DNA of 46,168 nucleotides, taken from the IMG/VR virus record IMGVR_UViG_3300029319_007889, positions 1 to 46,168 of that record; one strand, 5' to 3'. Made by a program: the position numbers and the translations under genes. This DNA comes from a virus. Below, one piece after another: positions 1 to 7,782 of this stretch. Position 1 is the stretch's first letter; every line of letters begins with the position of its first letter. Below the pieces are notes generated by a model, which was not told the origin of the DNA, ran no database searches, and saw only the letters and a program-made list of their open reading frames with translations.

Positions 1-1215
1 GAGGGCATTAGCATAGTAGATGAGATTTACAGGATTATGAAAGTCTCTGCATATGAAGAGAGTGTCAAGATGGCCCAAGAGCGGGGAGCATTCAAAGCTT
101 TTGATTGGGACGTAGAAAAGGAAAACTCCTACATTAAAGACCTCCCAGAAGTACTGCAGGCTCAGATTCGCGCCCATGGCCGAAGAAACATCTCTATTCT
201 AACCAATGCCCCGACAGGCTCTGTCTCGTTGTTGTCACAGACTAGTACGGGCATTGAGCCTGTTTTCAGAAATTCTTATATTCGACGACGTAAGTTGTCG
301 CACAACGAACAGCATCTTGAGGCTGATTTTGTGGACAAGTTGGGTGATCGCTGGGTTGAATACGAAGTGTTTCACCACAATGTGCAAGAATTTTTAGACA
401 CATTGGGCAGCGATGAGGTCGCAGAGTTTTTCATCACTTCCGATCAGATTGATTGGCAGAAGAGGGTCGAAATCCAAGCAGCCATTCAAAAGCACATAGA
501 CCACTCTATTTCTTCGACAATAAACCTGCCGAAAGGAACCGACCCTTCTGTTGTTGGAGATCTCTATCTTCAGGGGTGGAAAAGCGGCCTTAAGGGCATA
601 ACTGTGTATGTCGACGGTTCACGCTCAGGGGTTCTCATTACCAAGGAAGAGACTGTTGAGCAGGATAGCTTTCCGCAACATTCGGCACCCAAGCGTCCGG
701 ACACCTTGGAGTGCGATATCCACCACACCACGATTGCTGGAGAAAAGTGGGTTGTGCTCGTCGGCCTTATCGATGGAAAGCCATACGAGGTATTGGGTGG
801 CGAAGCCAGCTTGATTGAGATTCCGAAAAGATACGATAAAGGTCGGTTAACGAAGCATTGCTTTAAGACACGTCACAATCGTTATGACCTTTCTTTCGGC
901 TACAATGGTGACACAATTCACATCAAGGATGTTGTGAAAGTCTTTGACAATCCTAATAATTCGGCTTTCACACGCATGATCTCTCTGGGCCTTCGCCATG
1001 GCGCCCAGGCAAAATTCATGGTTGAGCAATTACAAAAAGACAAGGATTCTGAAATGTTCAGCTTTGCAAAGTGCATTGCTAGGATTCTCAAGAATTATAT
1101 TAAAGATGGAGAGGTTCCTAGTGATAAACTTTGTTCAGAATGTGGGTCTGAGTCGCTTTTATATCAAGATGGGTGCATAACATGCACTTCTTGTGGGTAC
1201 GCTAAGTGCGGATGA
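1..1215 (+). CDS. nrdJ: Adenosylcobalamin-dependent (class II) ribonucleotide reductase, C-terminal part
   Basis: The frame is open to the left edge, so the N-terminal part lies outside the window and the ATG at 37 is not the start. Class II reductases turn ribonucleotides into deoxyribonucleotides with vitamin B12 and need no oxygen. Seen: the substrate-loop segment NAPTGSVSLL followed by TSTGIEPVF, then STINLP, and a C-terminal cysteine tail with CSECG and CTSCGYAKCG. In this family such a tail binds zinc and re-reduces the active site. No intein lies in the visible part. The dependence on B12 implies that the host makes or imports cobalamin. It heads a block of nucleotide genes (thyX, purA, kinase, dut, guaB-like). 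Confidence 0.93.
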   Translation, partial: EGISIVDEIYRIMKVSAYEESVKMAQERGAFKAFDWDVEKENSYIKDLPEVLQAQIRAHGRRNISILTNAPTGSVSLLSQTSTGIEPVFRNSYIRRRKLSHNEQHLEADFVDKLGDRWVEYEVFHHNVQEFLDTLGSDEVAEFFITSDQIDWQKRVEIQAAIQKHIDHSISSTINLPKGTDPSVVGDLYLQGWKSGLKGITVYVDGSRSGVLITKEETVEQDSFPQHSAPKRPDTLECDIHHTTIAGEKWVVLVGLIDGKPYEVLGGEASLIEIPKRYDKGRLTKHCFKTRHNRYDLSFGYNGDTIHIKDVVKVFDNPNNSAFTRMISLGLRHGAQAKFMVEQLQKDKDSEMFSFAKCIARILKNYIKDGEVPSDKLCSECGSESLLYQDGCITCTSCGYAKCG

Positions 1216-1216
1216 G

Positions 1217-1224
1217 ACTATTTA
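1217..1224 (+). promoter_or_regulatory. ACTATTTA promoter-like motif before the protease gene
   Basis: ACTATTTA sits in the short gap between the reductase stop and the protease start at 1265. The same octamer occurs upstream of at least seven other genes here, always pointing at the gene, so it is probably a phage-specific (late-type) promoter element. No separate -35 box is seen. Confidence 0.45.
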
Positions 1225-1264
1225 GTAAAGGAAGCAATTCCTCAAATATAAGGAGTACAAATTA

Positions 1265-2116
1265 ATGCCAGCATCACCAAAAATTATTAAAAAACATGAA
1301 GAAATGTTCTATCCCACAGTTCGTATTCGCGCCAAAGGTTCTGGTGGTAGTGGCACCGTTGTTTATTCTAAAAAACACCATGGTGAATATCACACTTACG
1401 TGATCACCAACCACCATGTGGTTTCAAGGTGCATTCAGGTTGAAAAAAGGTGGAATCCAGTTAGAAAAAGAAAGATGGACACCGAAATTTTAGATACCGT
1501 GTATGTAGAATATTTCAAATACAACAACTACTCTCACTGTATTGGTAGCTTTGCTATTGAGGCAGATATTGTGGCGTATTCCGAGGTCGACGGAGGCCAA
1601 GATTGGGCTCTTCTTCGCGTCAGGGACAAGGAAAACCCTGCCCCCTATGTCGCCAACCTTTTTCCAGAACATGATATCGAAAATGTGCACATCTTCGACC
1701 CTTGTTATGCTGTAGGGGCTTCTTTGGGTCATGCCCCAATTGCAACCAACGGCCACATTTGTTATATGGACGATGAAATTAGCCATTATCGCTATTGGAT
1801 GTCCACAGCACAAACAATCTTTGGCAATTCTGGTGGAGCGTTGTATCGCTACTCTGATGAGAGAAAGAACTATGAGTACATTGGAATCCCATCTAGAATT
1901 ACTGTGCAACCCATGGGCTTTTCTCGCGATCCTATTACTCACATGGGTTATTTCATTCCAATCGAGAGAGTTTATAACCTTCTTCGGGACAACAACTATC
2001 ATTTCATCTTTGATGATACTATGTCTTTTGAAGAGTGTGCAAAACTTCGTGGTGAAGAGGTTCCCGATCTTTTTGATATAGATCCTGATGATGATGAAGA
2101 CGAAAACGAAGAATAA
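1265..2116 (+). CDS. Trypsin-like serine protease, no signal peptide
   Basis: 283 residues with the chymotrypsin-fold triad in order: His in TNHHVV (about residue 48), Asp in GQDWALLRV (about 116), Ser in FGNSGGALY (about 190). SGTVV just before the His motif is typical of DegP/trypsin-like folds. No PDZ domain, signal peptide or membrane segment is seen, so it probably acts in the cytoplasm or the virion. The C-terminus is very acidic (DPDDDEDENEE). The ATG is preceded by AAGGAG at suitable spacing. The target is unknown: head or tail processing, or cleavage of a host protein, are possibilities. A second, lipid-anchored trypsin-like gene lies at 32483. Confidence 0.85.
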   Translation: MPASPKIIKKHEEMFYPTVRIRAKGSGGSGTVVYSKKHHGEYHTYVITNHHVVSRCIQVEKRWNPVRKRKMDTEILDTVYVEYFKYNNYSHCIGSFAIEADIVAYSEVDGGQDWALLRVRDKENPAPYVANLFPEHDIENVHIFDPCYAVGASLGHAPIATNGHICYMDDEISHYRYWMSTAQTIFGNSGGALYRYSDERKNYEYIGIPSRITVQPMGFSRDPITHMGYFIPIERVYNLLRDNNYHFIFDDTMSFEECAKLRGEEVPDLFDIDPDDDEDENEE

Positions 2117-2119
2117 TCC

Positions 2120-2148
2120 TTGACATAACAGAAAAAATTTGATAATAT
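2120..2148 (+). promoter_or_regulatory. Sigma70-type promoter
   Basis: TTGACA (2120-2125), 17-base spacer, TAATAT (2143-2148). It lies directly after the protease stop and reads into the 2186 gene, GroES-like, cysC and onward. It matches the host housekeeping consensus closely, suggesting early expression. Confidence 0.8.
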
Positions 2149-2185
2149 TATTATTCAAGTAACCACACAAGCCATAGGAGGAAAC

Positions 2186-2449
2186 GTGGAAGACACTAAG
2201 GGTAAGAAAGAGCAGTACATTCAAAGTTATATTAAATCACTATATTCAATCGAGCAAGCCATTGAGCCTTTTAAGGAGCAAAAACGAGAACTTAGAAAGG
2301 AATACGCTGACAACGGATGGTTAACAAAAGATGAGATTCGTGCTACAGTAAGGGCATATCGTCTTCACAAGGGCGGTGTCGATATTGAGAACATTAATGA
2401 AGTTTACGAGCAGATTGATAAAATGCTCGGAAGAAATATCACGGAGTAG
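2186..2449 (+). CDS. Small charged protein, possibly GapR/DUF2312-like
   Basis: 87 residues, GTG start with a strong AGGAGG six bases upstream. The region YIQSYIKSLYSIEQAIEPFKEQ followed by RELRKEYADNGW and RATVRAYRLHK recalls the helical, lysine-rich layout of GapR/DUF2312 DNA-binding proteins (short coiled coil, then a Gly-containing turn and a basic helix). This likeness is by eye and weak. First gene after a consensus promoter, two bases before the GroES-like gene, so probably expressed early with it. Confidence 0.75.
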   Translation: MEDTKGKKEQYIQSYIKSLYSIEQAIEPFKEQKRELRKEYADNGWLTKDEIRATVRAYRLHKGGVDIENINEVYEQIDKMLGRNITE

Positions 2450-2451
2450 AG

Positions 2452-2730
2452 ATGAACTTCAAGCCTGTTAATAGACATCTACAAATAGAGATCATTAATC
2501 TTCCAAAAGAAGGTAAAAAGCAAAGAGTCCTCCTTCCGGAAGATTATCGAAAATCAGATGAACAATTCAAACTATGTAGAGTAGTTTCAGTCGCAACTGA
2601 TTGCGCACAACATTTTCGAGAAAACATTTTAGTTGCAGTAAATGCTCCTATGGTGGAGAAGGTGAGGGTTTTAGATGAGGAGGTTCACTTGATTTTAGAG
2701 AACCATGTTGTAGGAATAGTAAATGAATAA
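2452..2730 (+). CDS. GroES-like co-chaperonin
   Basis: 92 residues. The N-terminus FKPVNRHLQIEII, the VLLPEDYR segment, the VVSVATDC strand, and the end HLILENHVVGIVNE follow the layout of phage GroES/gp31-type co-chaperonins: N-terminal strand, mobile loop, barrel, C-terminal strand. The mobile loop is short. A GroES cap closes the GroEL cage during folding. A phage GroEL lies 19 kb away at 21491, so the two halves of the machine are unlinked here. Overlaps cysC by 8 bases. Confidence 0.7.
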   Translation: MNFKPVNRHLQIEIINLPKEGKKQRVLLPEDYRKSDEQFKLCRVVSVATDCAQHFRENILVAVNAPMVEKVRVLDEEVHLILENHVVGIVNE

Positions 2731-3232
2731 TAAAGGACTTTTTATACAAATGACCGGTCTTTCAGGGGCCGGCAAAACGACACTCGCCATGGCCGCCCAA
2801 AAATACTTAACTGAAAAGGGCGTGGAGAATGTTGAAATAATTGATGGTGATGAGTACCGCGAAGGGTTGTGTTCTGATTTGGGTTTTTCTAAAGAGGATC
2901 GCAACACCAACATTCGACGTTTGGGTTTTGTAGGGCGCGTCCTGGCGCGGAATGGTGTTGTAGCGATCATGTCTGCCATCAACCCCTATGATGAGATACG
3001 ACAAGAGGTTGGGGGCAAACAGGTTTACATAAAAACTGGCTTGGAGGCCGTTATCTCCCGGGACGTTAAAGGGTTATATGCCAAGGCGTTGAGTGGCGAA
3101 ATCCCTAACTTTACTGGAATTTCTGATCCCTTTGAGGAGCCCTCTTCCGCAGATCTGGTGATAGAGACCGATAAGGATACACTACATAATTGTGTAATGC
3201 AGTTGTGTGAGTTTATCATGGAAAGTATCTGA
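2723..3232 (+). CDS. cysC: Adenylylsulfate (APS) kinase-like protein
   Basis: 169 residues, close to the usual size of a single-domain APS kinase. P-loop GLSGAGKTT (about residues 12-20), IDGDEYREGL, the GFSKEDRNTNIRRLGFV segment and RDVKGLYAKALSGEIPNFTG are all hallmarks of CysC. The enzyme phosphorylates adenylylsulfate to PAPS, the universal sulfate donor; relatives are also used for modified polysaccharides. No ATP sulfurylase is recognised nearby, so the APS must come from the host, or the true substrate differs. It is followed without a gap by DUF2061 and a nucleotidyltransferase. Confidence 0.9.
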   Translation: MNNKGLFIQMTGLSGAGKTTLAMAAQKYLTEKGVENVEIIDGDEYREGLCSDLGFSKEDRNTNIRRLGFVGRVLARNGVVAIMSAINPYDEIRQEVGGKQVYIKTGLEAVISRDVKGLYAKALSGEIPNFTGISDPFEEPSSADLVIETDKDTLHNCVMQLCEFIMESI

Positions 3233-3459
3233 TGGTACAAAGAAAGAGACACATTGCCAAAACAATTACTTGGAGAATCATAGCCACCACAACAACCATG
3301 GGTTTTACGTGGCTTGTGACCAAGGACTGGGCAATCGCGACCAGTGTGGGCGCTTTTAATGTGTTCGCCAAATCTATCTTGTACTATCTCCACGAACGTA
3401 TGTGGTATCGCAGCAAATATGGTGTACAGACAACACAAAAGGAGAGTTGTGAAAACTAA
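3232..3459 (+). CDS. DUF2061 small membrane protein
   Basis: 75 residues. The pattern HIAKTITWRIIATTTT, a hydrophobic stretch, and the ending FAKSILYYLHERMWY fit the DUF2061 family, small two-helix membrane proteins often found beside or fused to sulfate-assimilation genes. That association matches the adjacent cysC. The molecular role is unknown. It overlaps the cysC stop by one base and the next gene by 11. Confidence 0.85.
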   Translation: MVQRKRHIAKTITWRIIATTTTMGFTWLVTKDWAIATSVGAFNVFAKSILYYLHERMWYRSKYGVQTTQKESCEN

Positions 3460-3862
3460 AAAGAGAGCGATGTTCATTGGTCGGTGGCAACCCCTTCACA
3501 ATGGGCACAAGTGGCTAATAAGTCAGAAATTGGATCAAGGTATTCCCGTGCTCGTGGCTGTCAGAGACATCCCGCCGGATGAGAAGAATCCCTTTACCAC
3601 AGAACAGACAGTGGAAATGCTACAAACCGCTTATCACGACGATGACGTGGAGGTGGTGGTCATCCCCGATATCGAAAGTGTCAATTATGGCCGCGGCGTC
3701 GGTTATGAGATCAATGAACATGTCCCGCCACCTGACGTGGGCTTTGTGTCAGCAACCTCAATCCGAGACCGCATTAGGAATTCTGATGAATCGTGGAGAG
3801 AAAATGTTGACGCAAAGATTTGGGAACAAGTAGAAACCTACTTGGGTGCGTTAGGTGAATGA
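3449..3862 (+). CDS. Cytidylyl/adenylyltransferase-family nucleotidyltransferase (HNGH)
   Basis: 137 residues from a GTG at 3449 with AAGGAGAG upstream; an in-frame ATG at 3344 is upstream but has no ribosome site and lies well inside the DUF2061 gene. The start FIGRWQPLHNGHKWLI carries the HxGH nucleotide-binding motif and VSATSIRDRI is the second signature (ISSTxxR). This resembles NMN adenylyltransferase (NadM) and related transferases. It may make NAD, activate a polar head group, or serve the sulfate cassette; the substrate cannot be read from sequence. Co-transcribed with cysC and thyX by overlaps. Confidence 0.8.
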   Translation: MKTKKRAMFIGRWQPLHNGHKWLISQKLDQGIPVLVAVRDIPPDEKNPFTTEQTVEMLQTAYHDDDVEVVVIPDIESVNYGRGVGYEINEHVPPPDVGFVSATSIRDRIRNSDESWRENVDAKIWEQVETYLGALGE

Positions 3863-4586
3863 CGAATCAAAAGAGATTTCAGTCGATCTTTACGGTGACG
3901 ACATTGGAAAAGTTCAACTAATTCAACATTACGGCGATGATAAGATGGTGGTAAACTCAGCACGAGTTTCTTTTGGGCAACACAAAGAAGAGTTGACGGG
4001 AAAGGATGAGAAGCTTATCAAGTATTTAATCAAAAATAAGCATACATCCACTTTGGAACATTGCGGCGCCACATTCAAGTTTGTCGTGCCACTGTTTATA
4101 CGCAGCCAACACCATAGGCACCGTACTTGGTCATATAATGAGATCAGCCGGCGCTATACAGACGAGAACTTAAGGTTTTATGAACCAGAGAGTTTCAGGA
4201 GACAGCACACTTCAAATCGACAAGCGTCGGTAGCAGAGGAGTGCAATCCTCCAATTAGCTTTTATGATATTATTTCTGGGAAGCGTGTGAATAGGGATGC
4301 ATCTGTCGCAGTGGTCGAGCATCATAAAGATAGTATAAAGTTGTACGAGGATTTGATGGAGGGCGGCGTTTGCCGTGAGCAAGCTAGAGGCGTTTTACCA
4401 CAAAATCTTTATACAGAATATTATGGAAGTGCTAACTTAAACAATATATTAAAATTTATAGATCTGAGGCTTGACGACCATGCTCAGTGGGAGATTCAAG
4501 AAGTTGCTAAAGCCTGCTTGGATATTATAACTAATTTATTCCCCGTCACTGTCGGGGCCTATAGGGAGATTCGTGGAAAATTGTAA
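3855..4586 (+). CDS. thyX: Flavin-dependent thymidylate synthase
   Basis: 243 residues, GTG start overlapping the previous gene by 8 bases. The ThyX signature RHRTWSYNEISRRY is intact, preceded by STLEHCGATFKF and followed by REQARGVLPQNLYTEYY, all typical. The enzyme makes dTMP from dUMP using FAD, NADPH and methylene-tetrahydrofolate and releases tetrahydrofolate, so no phage dihydrofolate reductase is needed. It pairs with the dUTPase at 14546, which supplies dUMP. Confidence 0.97.
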   Translation: MNDESKEISVDLYGDDIGKVQLIQHYGDDKMVVNSARVSFGQHKEELTGKDEKLIKYLIKNKHTSTLEHCGATFKFVVPLFIRSQHHRHRTWSYNEISRRYTDENLRFYEPESFRRQHTSNRQASVAEECNPPISFYDIISGKRVNRDASVAVVEHHKDSIKLYEDLMEGGVCREQARGVLPQNLYTEYYGSANLNNILKFIDLRLDDHAQWEIQEVAKACLDIITNLFPVTVGAYREIRGKL

Positions 4587-5460
4587 TATAGGAATAGTGG
4601 GCAATGGGTTCGTGGGCTCTGCAGTAGCTTACGGTTTCTCTTCACAGTGTGGCTGCGAGGCCACTGTACGCATATACGACAAGCAAGAAGAAAAGTCTTT
4701 TTGCACACTAGAAGAAACCGTAAATGAATCGGACTTCATATTCTTGTCAGTGCCCACACCTTCAAATGAAGATGGTACGATATACTTGGGCATAGTTGAG
4801 AAAGCTCTCGAAGAGATCAATGAAGTAAACGACAATGACAGAAACGTTGTACTAGTGAGGTCAACTGTGACCCCTGGCACAACACGAGCGCTGAGCGAGA
4901 AGTTTCCAAACTTGAGGATCGTGTTCAATCCGGAGTTCCTTACGGAGAGGTCGGCAAAGTTTGACTTTATTAATCAATCTCGTTTTATTATCGGAGGTCC
5001 GGACCCCTCGGCCCAGAGCGTTCAAGATGTCGCAAACTTATTTAAATGGAGGTTTGGACAATCAACTCCTGTGATTGCTTGTAACTACGAGACTGCAGAA
5101 ATTATTAAATATATGAATAATTGCTTCTTTGCACTTAAGGTGTCTTTCTTGAATGAAATGCGACTACTTGCAGACGAGTGTAATGTTGATTGGGATACTG
5201 CAATTGACGGGTTTGTCCGAGACGGAAGGATTGGGCATTCACACTTGCAAGTTCCGGGTCCGGATGGAAAGTGGGGCTTTGGTGGCTCCTGTTTTCCCAA
5301 GGATATCAGGGCGATGGTAGGTTTTGGTAAAGAGAAGGGCGTAGATATGAGGACTCTGGCCGCGGCCTGGGAGACTAATTTACAAGTACGCCCTGAAAGA
5401 GATTGGGAAAAGCTTCTAGGACGTTCGGTTATAAAAAAAGGAGAAGACGATGCTAGCTGA
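4573..5460 (+). CDS. UDP-glucose/GDP-mannose dehydrogenase family, lacking the C-terminal domain
   Basis: 295 residues against roughly 400-450 for the full enzymes. Seen: NAD-binding GIVGNGFVGSAVAYG at the N-terminus, SVPTP, VRSTVTPGTT, FNPEFLTERSA, and the catalytic cysteine in FGGSCFPKDIRAM. The C-terminal UDP-sugar-binding domain is absent. Family members oxidise UDP-glucose or UDP-ManNAc to the uronic acid. The short form may act on another substrate or be completed by a partner. With the phosphomannomutase and sugar nucleotidyltransferase-like genes it suggests interference with host surface sugars. GTG start, overlapping thyX by 14 bases. Confidence 0.88.
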   Translation: MENCNIGIVGNGFVGSAVAYGFSSQCGCEATVRIYDKQEEKSFCTLEETVNESDFIFLSVPTPSNEDGTIYLGIVEKALEEINEVNDNDRNVVLVRSTVTPGTTRALSEKFPNLRIVFNPEFLTERSAKFDFINQSRFIIGGPDPSAQSVQDVANLFKWRFGQSTPVIACNYETAEIIKYMNNCFFALKVSFLNEMRLLADECNVDWDTAIDGFVRDGRIGHSHLQVPGPDGKWGFGGSCFPKDIRAMVGFGKEKGVDMRTLAAAWETNLQVRPERDWEKLLGRSVIKKGEDDAS

Positions 5461-6439
5461 TGTGGTTGTGGATTTACAGTATGGAGATTGTGGAAAGGGC
5501 AAAGTGACGAACCACTTGTGTAAAACTGAGGATTATACTCATGTGATAAGATATAATGGTGGCTGTAATGCTGGGCACACTATTTATCACAATGGAAGAA
5601 AAGTTATTACGCATCACATTCCCGCAGGCGTGCTTCATGGCATTAAATCTATTATTGGCCCTGGCTGCGTTGTGTTTCCTGATCAGTTCTTCGCTGAAAT
5701 CAAAGAACTCGAAGAAGCAGGAATACCCGCTCGACGATTTGTCGGTATTGCAAGCAATACGCATGTCATCACACGAGACCACCTCCATGAGGATGGAAAA
5801 GACAGTGCTATTGGAACAACAAAGCGGGGCAATGGCCCTGCCTACCGAGACAAATACGCGAGAAGTGGAGTAAGAGCAGAGAGTGTACCAGAACTTCAAG
5901 AATTTATTGTTGACATTTATGATGAGCTTCACAACCAGACTGAGGAAGTTAAAATTCTTTTTGAGGGAGCACAAGGATTTGGCCTTGATGTTGATTGGGG
6001 TGATTATCCTTATGTCACTTCCTCTCATTGCACTAGTGCTTCTGCACTCCTTAATGGCGTCCCTCCCCAATCCATAAGAAACATTTACGGCGTTGCAAAG
6101 ATGTATGAAACTTATGTTGGAGCAAAAAGTTTTCATGGTGAGGGCAAGATTTTTGACATGCTAAGAGATGCTGGCGAAGAATACGGTGCAACTACTGGAC
6201 GCCCCCGCCAATGCAACTGGATGAATTGGGAACTTTTGACCAAAGCCATCAACATTAATGGCGTCACTGACTTGATCTTAAACAAGGTGGATGTGCTAGA
6301 AGAAGTCGACACTTTTAAGATAATCAAAGATGAAAAGGTCATGGAATTCAACTGCTTGACTTCTATGCAACATTTTATAACAAAAAACGTCAAAAAAGAT
6401 GTTAATGTTGTATTTAGTTCCAATAAGGAAACAATATAA
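5450..6439 (+). CDS. purA: Adenylosuccinate synthetase, short form
   Basis: 329 residues, about 100 fewer than bacterial PurA. Seen: LQYGDCGKGK (catalytic Asp kept, the usual following Glu is Cys), GGCNAGHT, GTTKRGNGPAYRDKYARSG, FEGAQG, YPYVTSSHCT, ATTGRPRQCNW (aspartate-binding loop with both Arg kept) and LNKVDVLEEV. The C-terminal GPDR guanine-binding segment is replaced by FSSNKETI. PurA joins IMP and aspartate to make adenylosuccinate. Phage PurZ enzymes that make 2-aminoadenine are of similar length but have lost the Asp, so this reads as PurA. With the IMP dehydrogenase-like gene it controls the purine branch point. Confidence 0.88.
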   Translation: MLADVVVDLQYGDCGKGKVTNHLCKTEDYTHVIRYNGGCNAGHTIYHNGRKVITHHIPAGVLHGIKSIIGPGCVVFPDQFFAEIKELEEAGIPARRFVGIASNTHVITRDHLHEDGKDSAIGTTKRGNGPAYRDKYARSGVRAESVPELQEFIVDIYDELHNQTEEVKILFEGAQGFGLDVDWGDYPYVTSSHCTSASALLNGVPPQSIRNIYGVAKMYETYVGAKSFHGEGKIFDMLRDAGEEYGATTGRPRQCNWMNWELLTKAININGVTDLILNKVDVLEEVDTFKIIKDEKVMEFNCLTSMQHFITKNVKKDVNVVFSSNKETI

Positions 6440-6440
6440 T

Positions 6441-6962
6441 ATGCTAATGATTAACGCCATTTGTGCGACTTTGATGACTATCGCTCTGCCACGAGCAGAA
6501 CATGCCTGCAAGCAAGTTCCAACCATAATGGCTGCGAGCGAACAATACGATATTGAACCGACAGTGATGGTTTCACTTATTCATTGGGAAAGTCGATATC
6601 GTCCCGAAGCAGTTAGTCAAGCCGGCGCATGCGGCCTAACCCAGGTTATTCCAAAGTGGTCAAATCCGAAGAAGACCTGCAAACAACTGAAAGATCCTAA
6701 AACTTCGATCTTCGCCGGCACAAAGATGTTGAGTGATTACCTTTATTCATCCTATGCAAAGGCGGATTATAGAATTGCTTTGTGTACGTACAATGCTGGA
6801 TACAGGTGCAAGAAAGGTCCCGACCGCCAGTACTCTGAAAGTGGCATGAAGTATGCTAAAAGAGTTTTGAAACTTGCCGCAAAAATCAAAAAAGAAAGCA
6901 ACATTTACCTAGATAACGCTAACTGGCAAGAAGTTGACTCTTGTTTTGAGAACCATAAATAA
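6441..6962 (+). CDS. Lytic transglycosylase (SLT domain)
   Basis: 174 residues from ATG 6441, just after the purA stop with AAGGAA upstream. The N-terminal hydrophobic stretch MLMINAICATLMTIALPRA looks like a signal peptide. The SLT fold is shown by the catalytic Glu in IHWESRYRPEAVS, GACGLTQVIP, and the later ALCTYNAGY. It cuts the MurNAc-GlcNAc bond of peptidoglycan. Because it is apparently exported it may act from the periplasm, at entry or lysis, beside the amidase endolysin at 19001. Confidence 0.9.
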   Translation: MLMINAICATLMTIALPRAEHACKQVPTIMAASEQYDIEPTVMVSLIHWESRYRPEAVSQAGACGLTQVIPKWSNPKKTCKQLKDPKTSIFAGTKMLSDYLYSSYAKADYRIALCTYNAGYRCKKGPDRQYSESGMKYAKRVLKLAAKIKKESNIYLDNANWQEVDSCFENHK

Positions 6963-7782
6963 ACACATATACGAGCTAGATACTGTTGTTATTGGAAGTT
7001 GCACAAGAGCGGCATATTATAGTTTTATAAACAAATTACCAATAATTAACAACTCTCTAACAGATATACCGATATTCGATAAGCTAGAGCTATCATCGTT
7101 ACCAGATAATCAAGTAAAACAACAGATAACCGAGCTTTTTGAGACAAAAGACGGGTTTATACCAGAATATCGGGTGCGAGACTTTCTTTTAACGTCTCTG
7201 AGCCTTGATGGCCTCAACATGATGTCTGGCAAACCTAAGAATATCCGAATTTCTGACGATATTATAAAAGTCGTAACTCAAAATTCCAGGCTCATTAAAA
7301 TTAGGTGTAATAATTTAATCTTTTTTGATGATGAGGGCGTCGAGGGCGTCGATTTTCCGTATGCTGAGAAAAATCCAAAAAATAGAGTTTTAGATTGGTT
7401 CAGGATCGAGTCCGGTGCGAGTCACAACAAAAAGCTCCTGTTATCAGACGAAGATTTTGTAAAAGAAGTTCATTTTCCCAAGTTTGATTCTTTTAAACAC
7501 CAGAAATACTTAGCTGCCGTATCATTTCTTACAAATGAGGAGGCTAGAGACCCAGAAAATTCAGGATTCTATATGAGATATAAAATCATTGACATGATGA
7601 AGAAATCTGGTATAATGGGTATGAAGAATGGCATACATAAGAAGACTGGAGAGCAAATATATTTACCAATTAAACTAGATTATGAATACAGGGAAGTTAT
7701 AAGGAATAACAAGTTTATAAACAAAACTGTTAATAATATTACGTTTAATGGGCAAACCTTAAAGCAAATCTTTAATGAGTAG
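6934..7782 (+). CDS. Unknown protein with Rossmann-like N-terminus
   Basis: Not recognised. About 282 residues; the start is uncertain because the first in-frame candidates are TTG codons (6934, 6946) inside the previous gene. The early segment ELDTVVIGSCTRAAYYSF reads as a strand, glycine-containing turn and helix, as in nucleotide-binding folds, but no complete motif is seen. The rest is mixed helix and strand with many Lys and Asn. It overlaps the following nucleotidyltransferase-like gene by 8 bases, so the two may work together, perhaps on sugars. Confidence 0.75.
   Translation: MTLVLRTINKHIYELDTVVIGSCTRAAYYSFINKLPIINNSLTDIPIFDKLELSSLPDNQVKQQITELFETKDGFIPEYRVRDFLLTSLSLDGLNMMSGKPKNIRISDDIIKVVTQNSRLIKIRCNNLIFFDDEGVEGVDFPYAEKNPKNRVLDWFRIESGASHNKKLLLSDEDFVKEVHFPKFDSFKHQKYLAAVSFLTNEEARDPENSGFYMRYKIIDMMKKSGIMGMKNGIHKKTGEQIYLPIKLDYEYREVIRNNKFINKTVNNITFNGQTLKQIFNE

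Noticed and set aside
1490-2224. 244-codon minus-strand frame
   Set aside because: Antisense shadow of the protease with low-complexity Ile/Val/Asn and no ribosome site.
5450-6439. PurZ and a 2-aminoadenine genome
   Set aside because: The catalytic Asp that PurZ lacks is present, and no dATP-removing enzyme or DpoZ polymerase is seen in the window.
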